DNA of 64,000 nt from CAJINA01 sp964647585 (GTDB lineage Bacteria > Desulfobacterota > Desulfobacteria > Desulfobacterales > CAJINA01), in NCBI GenBank assembly GCA_964647585.1, contig CAZYGG010000004.1:41486-105485 (forward strand), read 5' to 3'. Below the pieces are notes generated by a model. That model was not told the origin of the DNA. It saw only the letters and a list, made by a program, of their open reading frames with translations, and did no database searches. This document shows positions 1 through 8,381 of the stretch, piece by piece. Positions within the stretch are counted from its first letter, which is position 1. Each line of letters begins with the position of its first letter. The position numbers and the translations under genes were made by a program.

Positions 1-837
1 GCGGTCACCGTGTCCACGGTCCTGTGGACGGACATTACCAATTTTTATGTATGGATCGCCCTGCTGGTCATGGTGGGCTACGCGCTCATCGGTTTCGTGG
101 ATGATTATCTGATGCAGGTCAAAAAGCAAAGCAAGGGCCTGGGTGCCAAAAGCAAAATCCTGCTGCAGACGGTTCTCGCACTCGTTGCGGGCACCCTGCT
201 GTGGGCCCACCCCGACTTCTCGACCCAGGTAACCATACCCTTTTTTAAGAACGTATCGCCGGATCTCGGGTGGGGCTATGTCCTGTTTGCCGCCCTGGTC
301 ATTGTGGGGGCATCCAATGCCGTCAATCTTACCGATGGCCTGGACGGTCTGGCCATCGGCCCCCTGGTGGTTGCTTCGGCGGCTTACATGGTTTTCGCCT
401 ACGTCACCAGCCACGTGAAAATTGCCGAATATCTGCAGCTCCACTATGTGTCCGGCGGCGGTGAGATTACGGTTTTCTGCGGCGCCCTGGCCGGTGCGGG
501 GCTCGGGTTTCTCTGGTTCAACGCGTACCCGGCCCAGGTATTCATGGGGGATGTGGGTTCCCTTTCCCTGGGCGGCGCCCTGGGGACCGTGGCGGTGATT
601 ACCAAGCAGGAAATCCTGCTGGTCCTGGTGGGCGGACTGTTTGTGGTGGAGACCCTGTCGGTCATTTTCCAGGTGGGATTTTTTAAAATCAGCGGGGGCA
701 AGCGTATTTTCAGGATGGCCCCCCTGCATCACCATTTTGAACTGAAGGGCTGGCCGGAACCCAAAGTGATCGTCAGGTTCTGGATCGTCGCCATTGCCCT
801 GGCGCTTTTATCGATGAGCACCCTTAAACTCAGGTAG
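1..837 (+). CDS. mraY: MraY, phospho-N-acetylmuramoyl-pentapeptide transferase (5' partial)
   Basis: MraY transfers phospho-MurNAc-pentapeptide from its UDP carrier to undecaprenyl phosphate, making lipid I at the inner face of the cytoplasmic membrane. The reading frame is open from base 1, so the N-terminal part (roughly the first quarter of a ~360-residue protein) lies outside the window; the GTG at 10 is internal. Visible family hallmarks are the cytoplasmic-loop sequence FVDDYLMQ with its Asp pair, LTDGLDGLA, FMGDVGSLSLGG and the C-terminal MAPLHHHFELKGW. Several hydrophobic helices alternate with these loops. It is followed by murD after 7 bp, the usual dcw order. Identification is secure. 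Confidence 0.96.
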   Translation, partial: AVTVSTVLWTDITNFYVWIALLVMVGYALIGFVDDYLMQVKKQSKGLGAKSKILLQTVLALVAGTLLWAHPDFSTQVTIPFFKNVSPDLGWGYVLFAALVIVGASNAVNLTDGLDGLAIGPLVVASAAYMVFAYVTSHVKIAEYLQLHYVSGGGEITVFCGALAGAGLGFLWFNAYPAQVFMGDVGSLSLGGALGTVAVITKQEILLVLVGGLFVVETLSVIFQVGFFKISGGKRIFRMAPLHHHFELKGWPEPKVIVRFWIVAIALALLSMSTLKLR

Positions 838-844
838 ATGCTGC

Positions 845-2203
845 GTGGAACTTGCTAAAAAAAATATCCTGGTGGTGGGACTTGGAAAGTCCGGATTGGC
901 AGTGGCCCGGTTTGCCGCACATAAAGGCGCCACCGTGACCGCGACGGACCTTAGCGATGCTGCCGCCCTGGCGGCGCAGATTCCCGAACTGGAAAAAACG
1001 GGCACACGCCTGGTCCTCGGCGAGCACCCGCCTGACATTTTTAAACAGGCCGACCTCATCGTGGTAAGTCCCGGCGTACCGCACACCATCCCCCCGCTGG
1101 CGCTGTCCCGGAAAGCAGGCATCCCGGTCATGGGTGAACTGGAATTCGCTTTTCGCTTTATCCATGAGCCCGTGGTGGCGGTCACCGGCACCAACGGCAA
1201 GACCACCACGACCGCCCTGCTGGGAGAAATGCTGGCCCGTTCCGGAAAACAGGTTTTCGTCGGCGGCAACATTGGCAATCCCCTGATTGAGTATGTTGAA
1301 AAAAACGCCGCGGCCGATGTGGTGGTCCTGGAAGTCAGCAGTTTTCAACTGGACACGGCCAGTACTTTCCGGGCCCATGTGGCCGTGCTTCTCAATATCA
1401 GCGCGGATCATCTTGACCGCTATGACAACTTTGCCGCCTACGCGCTTTCTAAAGGAAGAATCTTCGAAAACCAGGCTCCGGAAGATACGGCGGTTATAAA
1501 CCGGATGGATCCGGAAGTAAAAAAGCTGACCGCAACCTGCCGCGCGGCCGTAAAACCCTTTTTCCACACCGGCCGCAATGGCACGGCGACCGATGCGGGC
1601 GCGGAGATATTTACAGACCGCATCCTGATCCGCACGGGGGCCGAACCACTGGTCCTGGACCTGCAGCGGGCACCGCTCACCGGGGCGCATAACCGCGAAA
1701 ACATCGCGGCTGCGGCCCTGGCCGCCCTGGCGGCCGGCGGGACCGCCGCCGGGATCCAGGCAGCCATTGATGCCTTCCGGGGGCTGGCCCACCGCCTGGA
1801 AGCGGTAGCCACCGTAAACGGCGTCCTCTACGTGGACGACTCCAAGGGCACCAACGTGGACGCGGTGGCCCGGGCGCTGGAAGCCTTCGACCGGCCCACG
1901 ATCCTGATCATGGGCGGCCGCGACAAGGGCGGCGATTACACCGTTCTCCAGCCGCACCTGGAGAAAACCGTAAAAAAGCTGGTGGTCATGGGCGAAGCGG
2001 CCGCCACCATTGAAACCCAGCTGGGGGCCCTGACCCCGGTCCAGAGTGCCGGTGATATGGCCCAGGCCGTCCAACTGGCCGCCGCGGCATCCGGTCCGGG
2101 TGACGTCGTCCTGCTATCCCCGGCCTGTTCAAGTTTCGACATGTATGACAGCTACTCCCAACGGGGAGAAGATTTTCGCCAACAGGTAAGCGAGTTGACA
2201 TGA
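845..2203 (+). CDS. murD: MurD, UDP-N-acetylmuramoyl-L-alanine--D-glutamate ligase
   Basis: This cytoplasmic Mur ligase adds D-glutamate to UDP-MurNAc-L-Ala with ATP. The 452-residue product has the normal family length. An N-terminal Rossmann-type segment begins VVGLGKSGLAVARF (about residues 10-23). The central ATPase domain has the P-loop VTGTNGKTTTT near residues 112-122. The C-terminal ligase domain has AHRLEAV, DDSKGTNVDA and MGGRDKGGD. The start is a GTG at 845, chosen because the ATG at 838 is in another frame and the protein begins exactly at the expected N-terminus. It is tightly coupled to mraY upstream. A 222-bp gap carrying a repeat element separates it from ftsW. Confidence 0.97.
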   Translation: MELAKKNILVVGLGKSGLAVARFAAHKGATVTATDLSDAAALAAQIPELEKTGTRLVLGEHPPDIFKQADLIVVSPGVPHTIPPLALSRKAGIPVMGELEFAFRFIHEPVVAVTGTNGKTTTTALLGEMLARSGKQVFVGGNIGNPLIEYVEKNAAADVVVLEVSSFQLDTASTFRAHVAVLLNISADHLDRYDNFAAYALSKGRIFENQAPEDTAVINRMDPEVKKLTATCRAAVKPFFHTGRNGTATDAGAEIFTDRILIRTGAEPLVLDLQRAPLTGAHNRENIAAAALAALAAGGTAAGIQAAIDAFRGLAHRLEAVATVNGVLYVDDSKGTNVDAVARALEAFDRPTILIMGGRDKGGDYTVLQPHLEKTVKKLVVMGEAAATIETQLGALTPVQSAGDMAQAVQLAAAASGPGDVVLLSPACSSFDMYDSYSQRGEDFRQQVSELT

Positions 2204-2276
2204 CGTACCCCGGTTCATTTGACCGGGCATTGGATGGCCTGGGCAGAAACATCTACCCGGCACCAAAGAGTGGAAA

Positions 2277-2375
2277 GTGACTAAAGTTTAAGAATCGCTT
2301 CACTCTGCTGGTTTTATAAAATCAGTAGAATGCCATAACTTTAGTTCACTTCAAATTTTAGATCACTTTAGTCAC
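2277..2375. repeat. 99-bp terminal-inverted-repeat element, copy A
   Basis: The ends GTGACTAAAGT (2277-2287) and ACTTTAGTCAC (2365-2375) are perfect 11-bp inverted repeats. A second element of the same 99-bp length with near-identical interior occurs at 50825-50923. The element sits between murD and ftsW, has no coding capacity, and looks like a small MITE-type or palindromic intergenic repeat. Confidence 0.8.
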
Positions 2376-2425
2376 TAAACGATTGTTTTTCAGGTATAAC
2401 TTCAAGACCAGCGTGAAGGCTGAAT

Positions 2426-3547
2426 ATGAGCGGCACCGATAAACCCAATATGCCTCCTCCGGAGCCCATGGCCTATGATGTGGGGCTGTTGTTTCCGGTA
2501 CTCTTCCTGGTGGGTATCGGTATTGTGATGGTCTACAGTGCCAGCTCAGCCCTGGCCTTGAAAAAATTTGGATCGGACTTCTATTTCCTGAAGAAGCAGG
2601 CCGTGTTTTCCCTGCTGGGCATTGTTGTACTGGTCCTGTGCCGGCATTTCCCGTACCGGCTGTTGAAACCCCTGGCCTATCCGATCCTGTTCACCGCTTT
2701 CGCCTTGCTTTGCATCGTCCACATTCCCGGTTTGGGAGTCAACGTCGGCGGGGCCACACGCTGGATCAGGCTTTTTGGTTTTTCTTTTCAACCATCTGAA
2801 TTCGCCCGCCTGGCGCTGGTCATCTACATCGCGTATTCCATGAGCCGTAAAATCGAGGATATCAACGATTTCTACATCGGCTTTTTGCCCCATCTCATGG
2901 TGCTGGGCATCTTCACCGCGCTGATTATCATCCAGCCGGATTTCGGGGCCATCGTCATTCTGGGCGCGATTACCTGGATCATGCTTTTTGTCGGGGGAGT
3001 ACGGGTGGTGCACCTGGGCTCGGTCCTGCTCTTCCTGTTTCCGTTTGTCTATCTGTTCATGGTGAGCGCCGCCTACCGGACACGCCGGCTGTTGAGTTTC
3101 ATGGACCCCTGGCAGTACTCAACCAACGAGGGTTACCAGACGGTGCACTCATTGATGGCTTTTGGCTCCGGCGGCATCTGGGGCACCGGGATCGGCAAGG
3201 GGGTTCAAAAGCTTTTTTATCTCCCCGAGCCACATACGGATTTCATTTTTTCCGTTATTGGAGAAGAGTTGGGCCTGGTCGGGGTCATGGTCATCCTGCT
3301 GCTGTACGCCATCATTTTATTCCGGGGCGTCAGCATCGCCCGCAATGCCCGGGACGAATTCGGGGCCTATATGGCCGTGGGTATTACCACGGCCGTCGGC
3401 CTGCAGGTCTGTATCAATATGGGGGTGGCCCTGGGGCTGCTACCCACCAAGGGGCTTACTCTCCCTTTTTTAAGCTACGGCGGCAGCTCCCTGATTATCA
3501 GCATGGCTTCAATCGGAATTTTGATGAACATAGGAAAATCAAACTGA
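2426..3547 (+). CDS. ftsW: FtsW, septal peptidoglycan polymerase (SEDS family)
   Basis: FtsW is the SEDS-family glycosyltransferase that polymerises septal peptidoglycan with its partner PBP3/FtsI. The 373-residue protein is strongly hydrophobic with about ten membrane helices. Early family signatures are MVYSASS and GGATRWIRLFGFSFQPSEFA, seen here in that order. The C-terminal signature LPTKGLTLPFLSYGGSSLI lies around residues 340-358. The stop codon overlaps the murG start by one base (TGATG at 3545-3549), which indicates translational coupling. Synteny in the dcw cluster supports FtsW over RodA. Confidence 0.96.
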   Translation: MSGTDKPNMPPPEPMAYDVGLLFPVLFLVGIGIVMVYSASSALALKKFGSDFYFLKKQAVFSLLGIVVLVLCRHFPYRLLKPLAYPILFTAFALLCIVHIPGLGVNVGGATRWIRLFGFSFQPSEFARLALVIYIAYSMSRKIEDINDFYIGFLPHLMVLGIFTALIIIQPDFGAIVILGAITWIMLFVGGVRVVHLGSVLLFLFPFVYLFMVSAAYRTRRLLSFMDPWQYSTNEGYQTVHSLMAFGSGGIWGTGIGKGVQKLFYLPEPHTDFIFSVIGEELGLVGVMVILLLYAIILFRGVSIARNARDEFGAYMAVGITTAVGLQVCINMGVALGLLPTKGLTLPFLSYGGSSLIISMASIGILMNIGKSN

Positions 3548-4701
3548 TGCCTGGCACAGATACCAGCCCAACGATCAATGCCGGCCGGGACCCCGGCAGC
3601 CCCGCAGGGCAACCCCTGCGCCTGGCCATCGCCGGCGGCGGTACCGGCGGTCACCTCTTTCCGGGCATCGCCATTGCCAGAGAGTGGCTGGGCCGCAATC
3701 CGGAAAGCAGTGTGCTGTTTGTGGGTACCGATCGGGCATTTGAAAAAAAGATACTGGCCGAATCCGGTTTCGCGCATGCCTCCATTACCGCAGCCGGGAT
3801 AAAGGGGCTGGGCCTCTTCAAGAAGATCAGGGCCCTGGGCTGCATCCCGAAAGGTATCGCCCAGGCCGCCGGAATCCTGGCCCGGTTCCGACCCCACGTC
3901 GTTCTGGGTGTGGGCGGTTACAGCTCAGGCCCGGTGGCCCTGGCTGCCTGGCTGCGCCGGATCCCGGTTGTACTGCACGAACAAAACCTGCTGCCAGGCA
4001 TCACCAACCGGCTGCTGGCACGCGTTGCCCGGCGCATCTATCTCTCCTTTGAGCAGACCCGCCTGGACCGGGGAAAAGCGCGGACCCTTTTAACCGGCAA
4101 CCCCGTCCGGGCCGAATTCCTTTCCGGCAACGACCGGAAAAGCCCGGCGGGAAAACCGTTTACCGTCCTGGTATCCGGCGGCAGCCAGGGCGCCCATGGT
4201 ATCAATACGGCAGTCTGCACCGCGCTGGGGTATCTGCAAAATCCGGCAGCCCTGTTTTTCATCCACCAGACCGGGCCGGCCGATGTGGATGCAGTGGAAA
4301 AAGCCTATGCCCGCCAGGGTATTCAATGCGAGGTGCGGCCTTTCTTTTTTGATATGGCCGCCCGGTACCGCGCCGCCGATCTGGTCATCTGCCGGGCCGG
4401 GGCAACCACCGTGGCAGAGATTACCGCCATGGGTAAAGCGGTTATCTTTGTTCCGTTTCCCTTTGCGGCGGATAACCACCAGGTTTTGAATGCCAGAACG
4501 CTTGTGGACGCGGATGCCGCCCTGATGGTGGAGGAACGCGATTTAGACGGCGCGATCCTGGCAAAGTGGATGGATCACTTTTACGACAATCCCGGGCAAC
4601 TGGCCCGGATGGCCGCCCTGGCAGCCACCAAAGGCAAACCAGACGCCGCCGGGGCGATTGTCGACGACATTTACGCATTACTGAAACTTGGGAAGGGCTG
4701 A
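3547..4701 (+). CDS. murG: MurG, lipid II synthase (N-acetylglucosaminyltransferase)
   Basis: MurG adds GlcNAc to lipid I to form lipid II on the cytoplasmic membrane face. The glycine-rich GGGTGGHLFPG motif is at about residues 30-40, and GVGGYSSGPV, HEQNLLPGITN, SGGSQGAHGIN and CRAGATTVAEI follow in the expected order. Compared with typical MurG, about 24 extra residues precede the glycine-rich loop. No better ATG/GTG is visible between the coupled ATG at 3547 and that loop, so the start is kept. It sits between ftsW and murC, and its stop precedes the murC start by four bases. Confidence 0.96.
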   Translation: MPGTDTSPTINAGRDPGSPAGQPLRLAIAGGGTGGHLFPGIAIAREWLGRNPESSVLFVGTDRAFEKKILAESGFAHASITAAGIKGLGLFKKIRALGCIPKGIAQAAGILARFRPHVVLGVGGYSSGPVALAAWLRRIPVVLHEQNLLPGITNRLLARVARRIYLSFEQTRLDRGKARTLLTGNPVRAEFLSGNDRKSPAGKPFTVLVSGGSQGAHGINTAVCTALGYLQNPAALFFIHQTGPADVDAVEKAYARQGIQCEVRPFFFDMAARYRAADLVICRAGATTVAEITAMGKAVIFVPFPFAADNHQVLNARTLVDADAALMVEERDLDGAILAKWMDHFYDNPGQLARMAALAATKGKPDAAGAIVDDIYALLKLGKG

Positions 4702-4705
4702 CCCT

Positions 4706-6076
4706 ATGTATCAGAAAAAATACCATATCCATTTCGTAGGCATCGGCGGCATCGGGATGAGCGGCATCGCCGAGCTTCTCTTAAATCTTGGCTACCGGGT
4801 TTCCGGCTCAGACATTCAGTCTTCGGATATCACCCGGCGACTGGAAAAGCTGGGTGGCACGCTTTATGCCGGTCATGCCGCCGACAACCTCAAAGATGTG
4901 GATGTGGTGGTCACCTCTTCGGCCATCGACCCTGGCAACCCGGAGGTGGCCCTGGCCCTGGAAAAAGCCATCCCCGTCATTCCCCGGGCGGAAATGCTGG
5001 CCGAACTGATGCGTCTGAAATATTCCATCGCGGTTGCCGGGGCGCATGGCAAGACTTCGACGACCTCTCTGGTGGCGGCTATCCTGGACAAGGGCCAGTT
5101 GGACCCGACGGTGGTCATCGGCGGAAAGCTGAAGAGTATCGGGGTGAACGCGGTGCTGGGCCAGGGTGATTTTATCGTCGCCGAAGCAGATGAAAGCGAC
5201 GGCAGTTTTCTCAAATTTTCTCCGGCCATCGCGGTTGTCACCAATATCGACAAGGAACATCTGGATTTCTATAAAGACCTGGAAGCCATCAAATCCGTTT
5301 TCCTTGATTTTATCCACCGCATCCCGTTTTACGGACTGGCGGTGCTGTGCCTGGACAACGAAGCGGTCCAGGACATTATCCCCGGCATCAAAAATCGGTA
5401 CACCACTTACGGGCTCAGCAGCCAGGCGGACCTGCAGGCCAAAAACGTCCGGTTCGACGGTCTGTGCAGCTGTTTTGACCTGTATCACCATGGTCGGGAC
5501 CTGGGTGAAATTTGCCTTAACATGCCCGGGATACACAACATCTACAATTCCATGGCCGCCATCGCGGTGGGATTGGAGTTGGAAATCCCGTTTACCACCA
5601 TCAAAGCCGCCCTGGAAACCGTCCAGGGTGTCCAGCGCCGCCTGGAAATAAAAGGTGAATCCGGTGGGGTCACCGTCATTGATGACTACGGCCACCACCC
5701 GACCGAAGTGAAAACCACGCTGCTGGCCCTGAAAGAGTGCTGGCCCGACCGACGCAAGGTGGTGGTGTTCCAGCCCCATAGATATACCCGCACCCAGGCC
5801 CTGTTCGCTGAATTTACCCGGGCTTTCTATCAATCCGATGTGCTTCTCGTGATGCCCATTTACGCGGCCAGCGAGCAGCCGATTGCGGGTGTGGATGCGG
5901 CTTTGCTCTGTGCGGGCATCAAGGCCCACGGCCACAAGGATGTCCGCTGCGTCAGCGGGCCGGAAGAAGTCGTCCAACTGCTTGCAGGGGTGCTGGCACC
6001 CGATGATATCCTGTTAACCCTCGGAGCCGGCGATGTCTGGAAAATTGGAGAACAGGTACTCACTGAAAATAACTGA
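4706..6076 (+). CDS. murC: MurC, UDP-N-acetylmuramate--L-alanine ligase
   Basis: MurC attaches L-alanine to UDP-MurNAc in the cytoplasm using ATP. The protein opens with the nucleotide-binding GIGGIGMSGIAELL motif near residues 12-25. The P-loop AGAHGKTSTTS is around residues 111-121. Further hallmarks are EADESDGSF, DYGHHPTEV and QPHRYTRT. The ATG at 4706 is preferred over the in-frame TTG at 4688 because a GGGAAGGG ribosome-binding sequence lies about eight bases before it and the longer form would overlap murG. At 456 residues it is not fused to MurB or Ddl. FtsQ follows 19 bp later, so murB and ddl are absent from this position. Confidence 0.96.
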   Translation: MYQKKYHIHFVGIGGIGMSGIAELLLNLGYRVSGSDIQSSDITRRLEKLGGTLYAGHAADNLKDVDVVVTSSAIDPGNPEVALALEKAIPVIPRAEMLAELMRLKYSIAVAGAHGKTSTTSLVAAILDKGQLDPTVVIGGKLKSIGVNAVLGQGDFIVAEADESDGSFLKFSPAIAVVTNIDKEHLDFYKDLEAIKSVFLDFIHRIPFYGLAVLCLDNEAVQDIIPGIKNRYTTYGLSSQADLQAKNVRFDGLCSCFDLYHHGRDLGEICLNMPGIHNIYNSMAAIAVGLELEIPFTTIKAALETVQGVQRRLEIKGESGGVTVIDDYGHHPTEVKTTLLALKECWPDRRKVVVFQPHRYTRTQALFAEFTRAFYQSDVLLVMPIYAASEQPIAGVDAALLCAGIKAHGHKDVRCVSGPEEVVQLLAGVLAPDDILLTLGAGDVWKIGEQVLTENN

Positions 6077-6095
6077 CAGGCCCATATAGGAAAAG

Positions 6096-6953
6096 ATGGT
6101 AAAGAAAAAGAAATCACTGCGCAAAAACAAATCCAAAGCCCGGCAGGCCGAAAAGCGCGCCCGCGTTCAGCGCCGGCTGGCCCTGGGTTTCAAAACCTTC
6201 GGCGGCATCCTGGCGCTTCCGCTCCTGGCCCTGTTGTTTATCTTTGCCCACGACCTGATCACCCAGTGGGATCACTTTAACGCGCAGACGATTCAGATTA
6301 CGGGAAACCGTCACCTGACGGATAATCAGGTTCTTGAACTGGCCGGCATAGACCGAGGGCAGAACATTCTGTCTGTGAATCTGGGGTTGGCCCGCAGAAG
6401 GCTTATCAGCCATGGGTGGATCGCCGACGCCGCGGTTCACCGCAAATTACCCGCGGGCCTTGGCATTAAAATTCGCGAACATACCCCGGCGGCCGTCCTC
6501 GATATGGGTCCCGGTTTTCTCATGGACGCCCGGGGTACGGTTTTCAAAAAGCTGGGCCAGGGTGAATCAGCCGGGCTGCCGATGGTCAGCGGACTGGCCT
6601 ACGCGGACCTGGCCGTCGGGAAACCGCCCGTGACACCGTTGATGCATGCGGTGGTAAGCCTGCTTGAAATGAGCCGCGGCGCGGCTGCGGCGATACCGGG
6701 GAAACGGCTTAAAAAGATACAGGCCGATCGGGAAACGGGTCTGACCCTGACGCTAACCGGCCGCCCGGCAACCATAAAGATCGGGTATCACCGCTATCCC
6801 GAAAAACTCCACATGCTGAACCTCATCAGTAAATTTGCAGCCAAAATGCAGAACCTGGCCACCATTGAGTCAATTGACCTGAACAACACCAACCGGATTG
6901 TCCTCGGTCCGGTTACGCCGGATACGGCCTTAGTGAATAACAAGGAGGTTTAA
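6096..6953 (+). CDS. ftsQ: FtsQ, divisome assembly protein
   Basis: FtsQ is a bitopic membrane protein linking cytoplasmic and periplasmic divisome components. The 285-residue product has a very basic cytoplasmic N-terminus (Lys/Arg-rich through residue ~27) and one membrane helix around residues 30-52. A POTRA-type segment follows (IQITGNRHLTDNQVLELAGI), then an FtsQ-type domain with DARGTVFKKL and GLPMVSGL. Sequence conservation in this family is low, so the call rests on topology, the POTRA segment and the position between murC and ftsA. The downstream gene starts two bases after the stop. Confidence 0.92.
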   Translation: MVKKKKSLRKNKSKARQAEKRARVQRRLALGFKTFGGILALPLLALLFIFAHDLITQWDHFNAQTIQITGNRHLTDNQVLELAGIDRGQNILSVNLGLARRRLISHGWIADAAVHRKLPAGLGIKIREHTPAAVLDMGPGFLMDARGTVFKKLGQGESAGLPMVSGLAYADLAVGKPPVTPLMHAVVSLLEMSRGAAAAIPGKRLKKIQADRETGLTLTLTGRPATIKIGYHRYPEKLHMLNLISKFAAKMQNLATIESIDLNNTNRIVLGPVTPDTALVNNKEV

Positions 6954-6954
6954 G

Positions 6955-8184
6955 ATGCAGCCACAGGAAGAAATTATCGTCGGTCTGGATGTCGGCACTA
7001 CCAAAATCTGCGCGGTAGTCGGCGAACTGTCCGGCAGCGACATCAACGTTATCGGCATTGGGACCCACCCCTCCATAGGCCTGCGCAAAGGCGTCGTCGT
7101 TAATATCGAATCCACGGTAGAGTCCATCCAGAAGGCCGTGGAAGAAGCCGAACTGATGGCGGGCTGTGAAATATCCTCGGTTTATGCCGGTATCGCCGGC
7201 GGGCACATCACGGGATTCAACAGCCGGGGCATCGTGGCGATAAAGGGCCCGGAGATCACGGAAAATGATGTGGAAAGGGTTATTGACGCGGCCCGGGCGG
7301 TGGCGATCCCCATGGATCGTGAGGTCATCCATGTCCTGCCCCAGGAGTTCATCGTGGACGACCAGTCCGGGATCCAGAACCCGGTGGGTATGGCCGGTGT
7401 CAGGCTCGAAGCAAAAATCCACATCGTTACCGGGGCCGTCACGTCTGCCCACAATATTGTCAAATGCTGCAACCGCAGCGGGCTGGATGTGTGCGACATC
7501 GTGCTGGAGTCCCTGGCCTCCGGGGAAGCGGTTCTGACCGCCGAAGAGCGGGAACTGGGCACTGCCCTGGTGGATCTGGGGGGCGGTACCAGCGACCTGG
7601 CGGTCTTTTCCGGCAACAATATCAAACACACGTTCGTACTCGCCCTGGGCGGCAACACCATTACCAACGATATCGCGGTGGGCCTGCGGGCCCCCATTGG
7701 CGAAGCGGAAAAGATAAAGAAAAAGTTCGGAACCTGTATCGCCGGAAAAATCAGCGGAGATGAAACCATCGAGGTCCCGGGTATGGGCGGCCGGGAATCC
7801 CGGCAGCTGCCCCGCCAGATACTGGGCGAAATCCTGGAGCCGCGCATGGAAGAAATCTTCACACTGATCAAACGTGAAATCTACCGGGAGGGCATGGAAA
7901 ACTCCCTGACCTCGGGCGTTGTCCTGACCGGGGGCTCGGCCCTGCTCCACGACGCGACGGAGGTGGCCGAATCGATTTTCAACCTGCCCACCCGGCTGGG
8001 TACGCCCCGGGGCATCAACGGCCTGGTCGATGTCGTCAACAACCCCATGTACGCAACCGGGGTGGGTCTGGTTCTATACGGCGCCAAAAACCAGTCTACG
8101 TCGAAAAAATTCCGGATTCGGGACGCCAATATATTCAACCGGTTGATCGGCAGAATGAAACGGTGGTTCAAAGATGTGATTTAA
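6955..8184 (+). CDS. ftsA: FtsA, actin-like membrane tether of FtsZ
   Basis: FtsA is an actin-fold ATPase that anchors FtsZ filaments to the membrane. The phosphate-1 motif GLDVGTTKICAVV opens the protein, the phosphate-2 motif LVDLGGGTSDLAVF is in the middle, and the adenosine motif GVVLTGGSALLH is near residues 320-330. The C-terminus is basic and amphipathic (IGRMKRWFKDVI), consistent with the membrane-targeting helix. A strong AGGAGGT sequence lies just before the ATG. The 409-residue length is normal. FtsZ follows after a ~200-bp leader rather than immediately. Confidence 0.97.
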   Translation: MQPQEEIIVGLDVGTTKICAVVGELSGSDINVIGIGTHPSIGLRKGVVVNIESTVESIQKAVEEAELMAGCEISSVYAGIAGGHITGFNSRGIVAIKGPEITENDVERVIDAARAVAIPMDREVIHVLPQEFIVDDQSGIQNPVGMAGVRLEAKIHIVTGAVTSAHNIVKCCNRSGLDVCDIVLESLASGEAVLTAEERELGTALVDLGGGTSDLAVFSGNNIKHTFVLALGGNTITNDIAVGLRAPIGEAEKIKKKFGTCIAGKISGDETIEVPGMGGRESRQLPRQILGEILEPRMEEIFTLIKREIYREGMENSLTSGVVLTGGSALLHDATEVAESIFNLPTRLGTPRGINGLVDVVNNPMYATGVGLVLYGAKNQSTSKKFRIRDANIFNRLIGRMKRWFKDVI

Positions 8185-8321
8185 TGACGCTGAAATCGAC
8201 AGATACGACCTCAGCGGTTTTAAGTGTTACGTTTTAAGTTTTAAGCCAATAACCAAAGAACATAATTATGACAATCGGTATGTTTCGTTTCGTAGTGTAG
8301 TCTGATTTGCATATTTTTACA

Positions 8322-8359
8322 CGGACCACGGTCCGACAACAGCCGCCGCATGCGGCGGC
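8322..8359 (+). promoter_or_regulatory. tandem palindromes in the ftsZ leader
   Basis: Two perfect inverted repeats lie in the ftsA-ftsZ spacer. The first, at 8322-8335, has a 6-bp stem with a 2-base centre. The second, at 8342-8359, is an uninterrupted 18-bp G+C-rich palindrome. The second ends about nine bases before the AGGAGGTGGG ribosome-binding site of ftsZ. They could be operators or hairpins affecting ftsZ mRNA; no T-run follows, so a terminator is unlikely. The function is inferred from position only. Confidence 0.5.
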
Positions 8360-8381
8360 CTAATGTACAGGAGGTGGGGGT

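Noticed and set aside
830..2074. 414-codon open frame antisense to murD
   Set aside because: It lies wholly opposite a well-supported Mur ligase. The G+C-rich third positions of murD explain the long antisense frame, and the product resembles no family.
4688..4705. Upstream TTG start for murC
   Set aside because: It would overlap murG, and the ribosome-binding sequence fits the ATG at 4706.
4808..5977. 389-codon open frame antisense to murC
   Set aside because: Same reason: shadow of murC, no recognisable domain, no ribosome-binding site.
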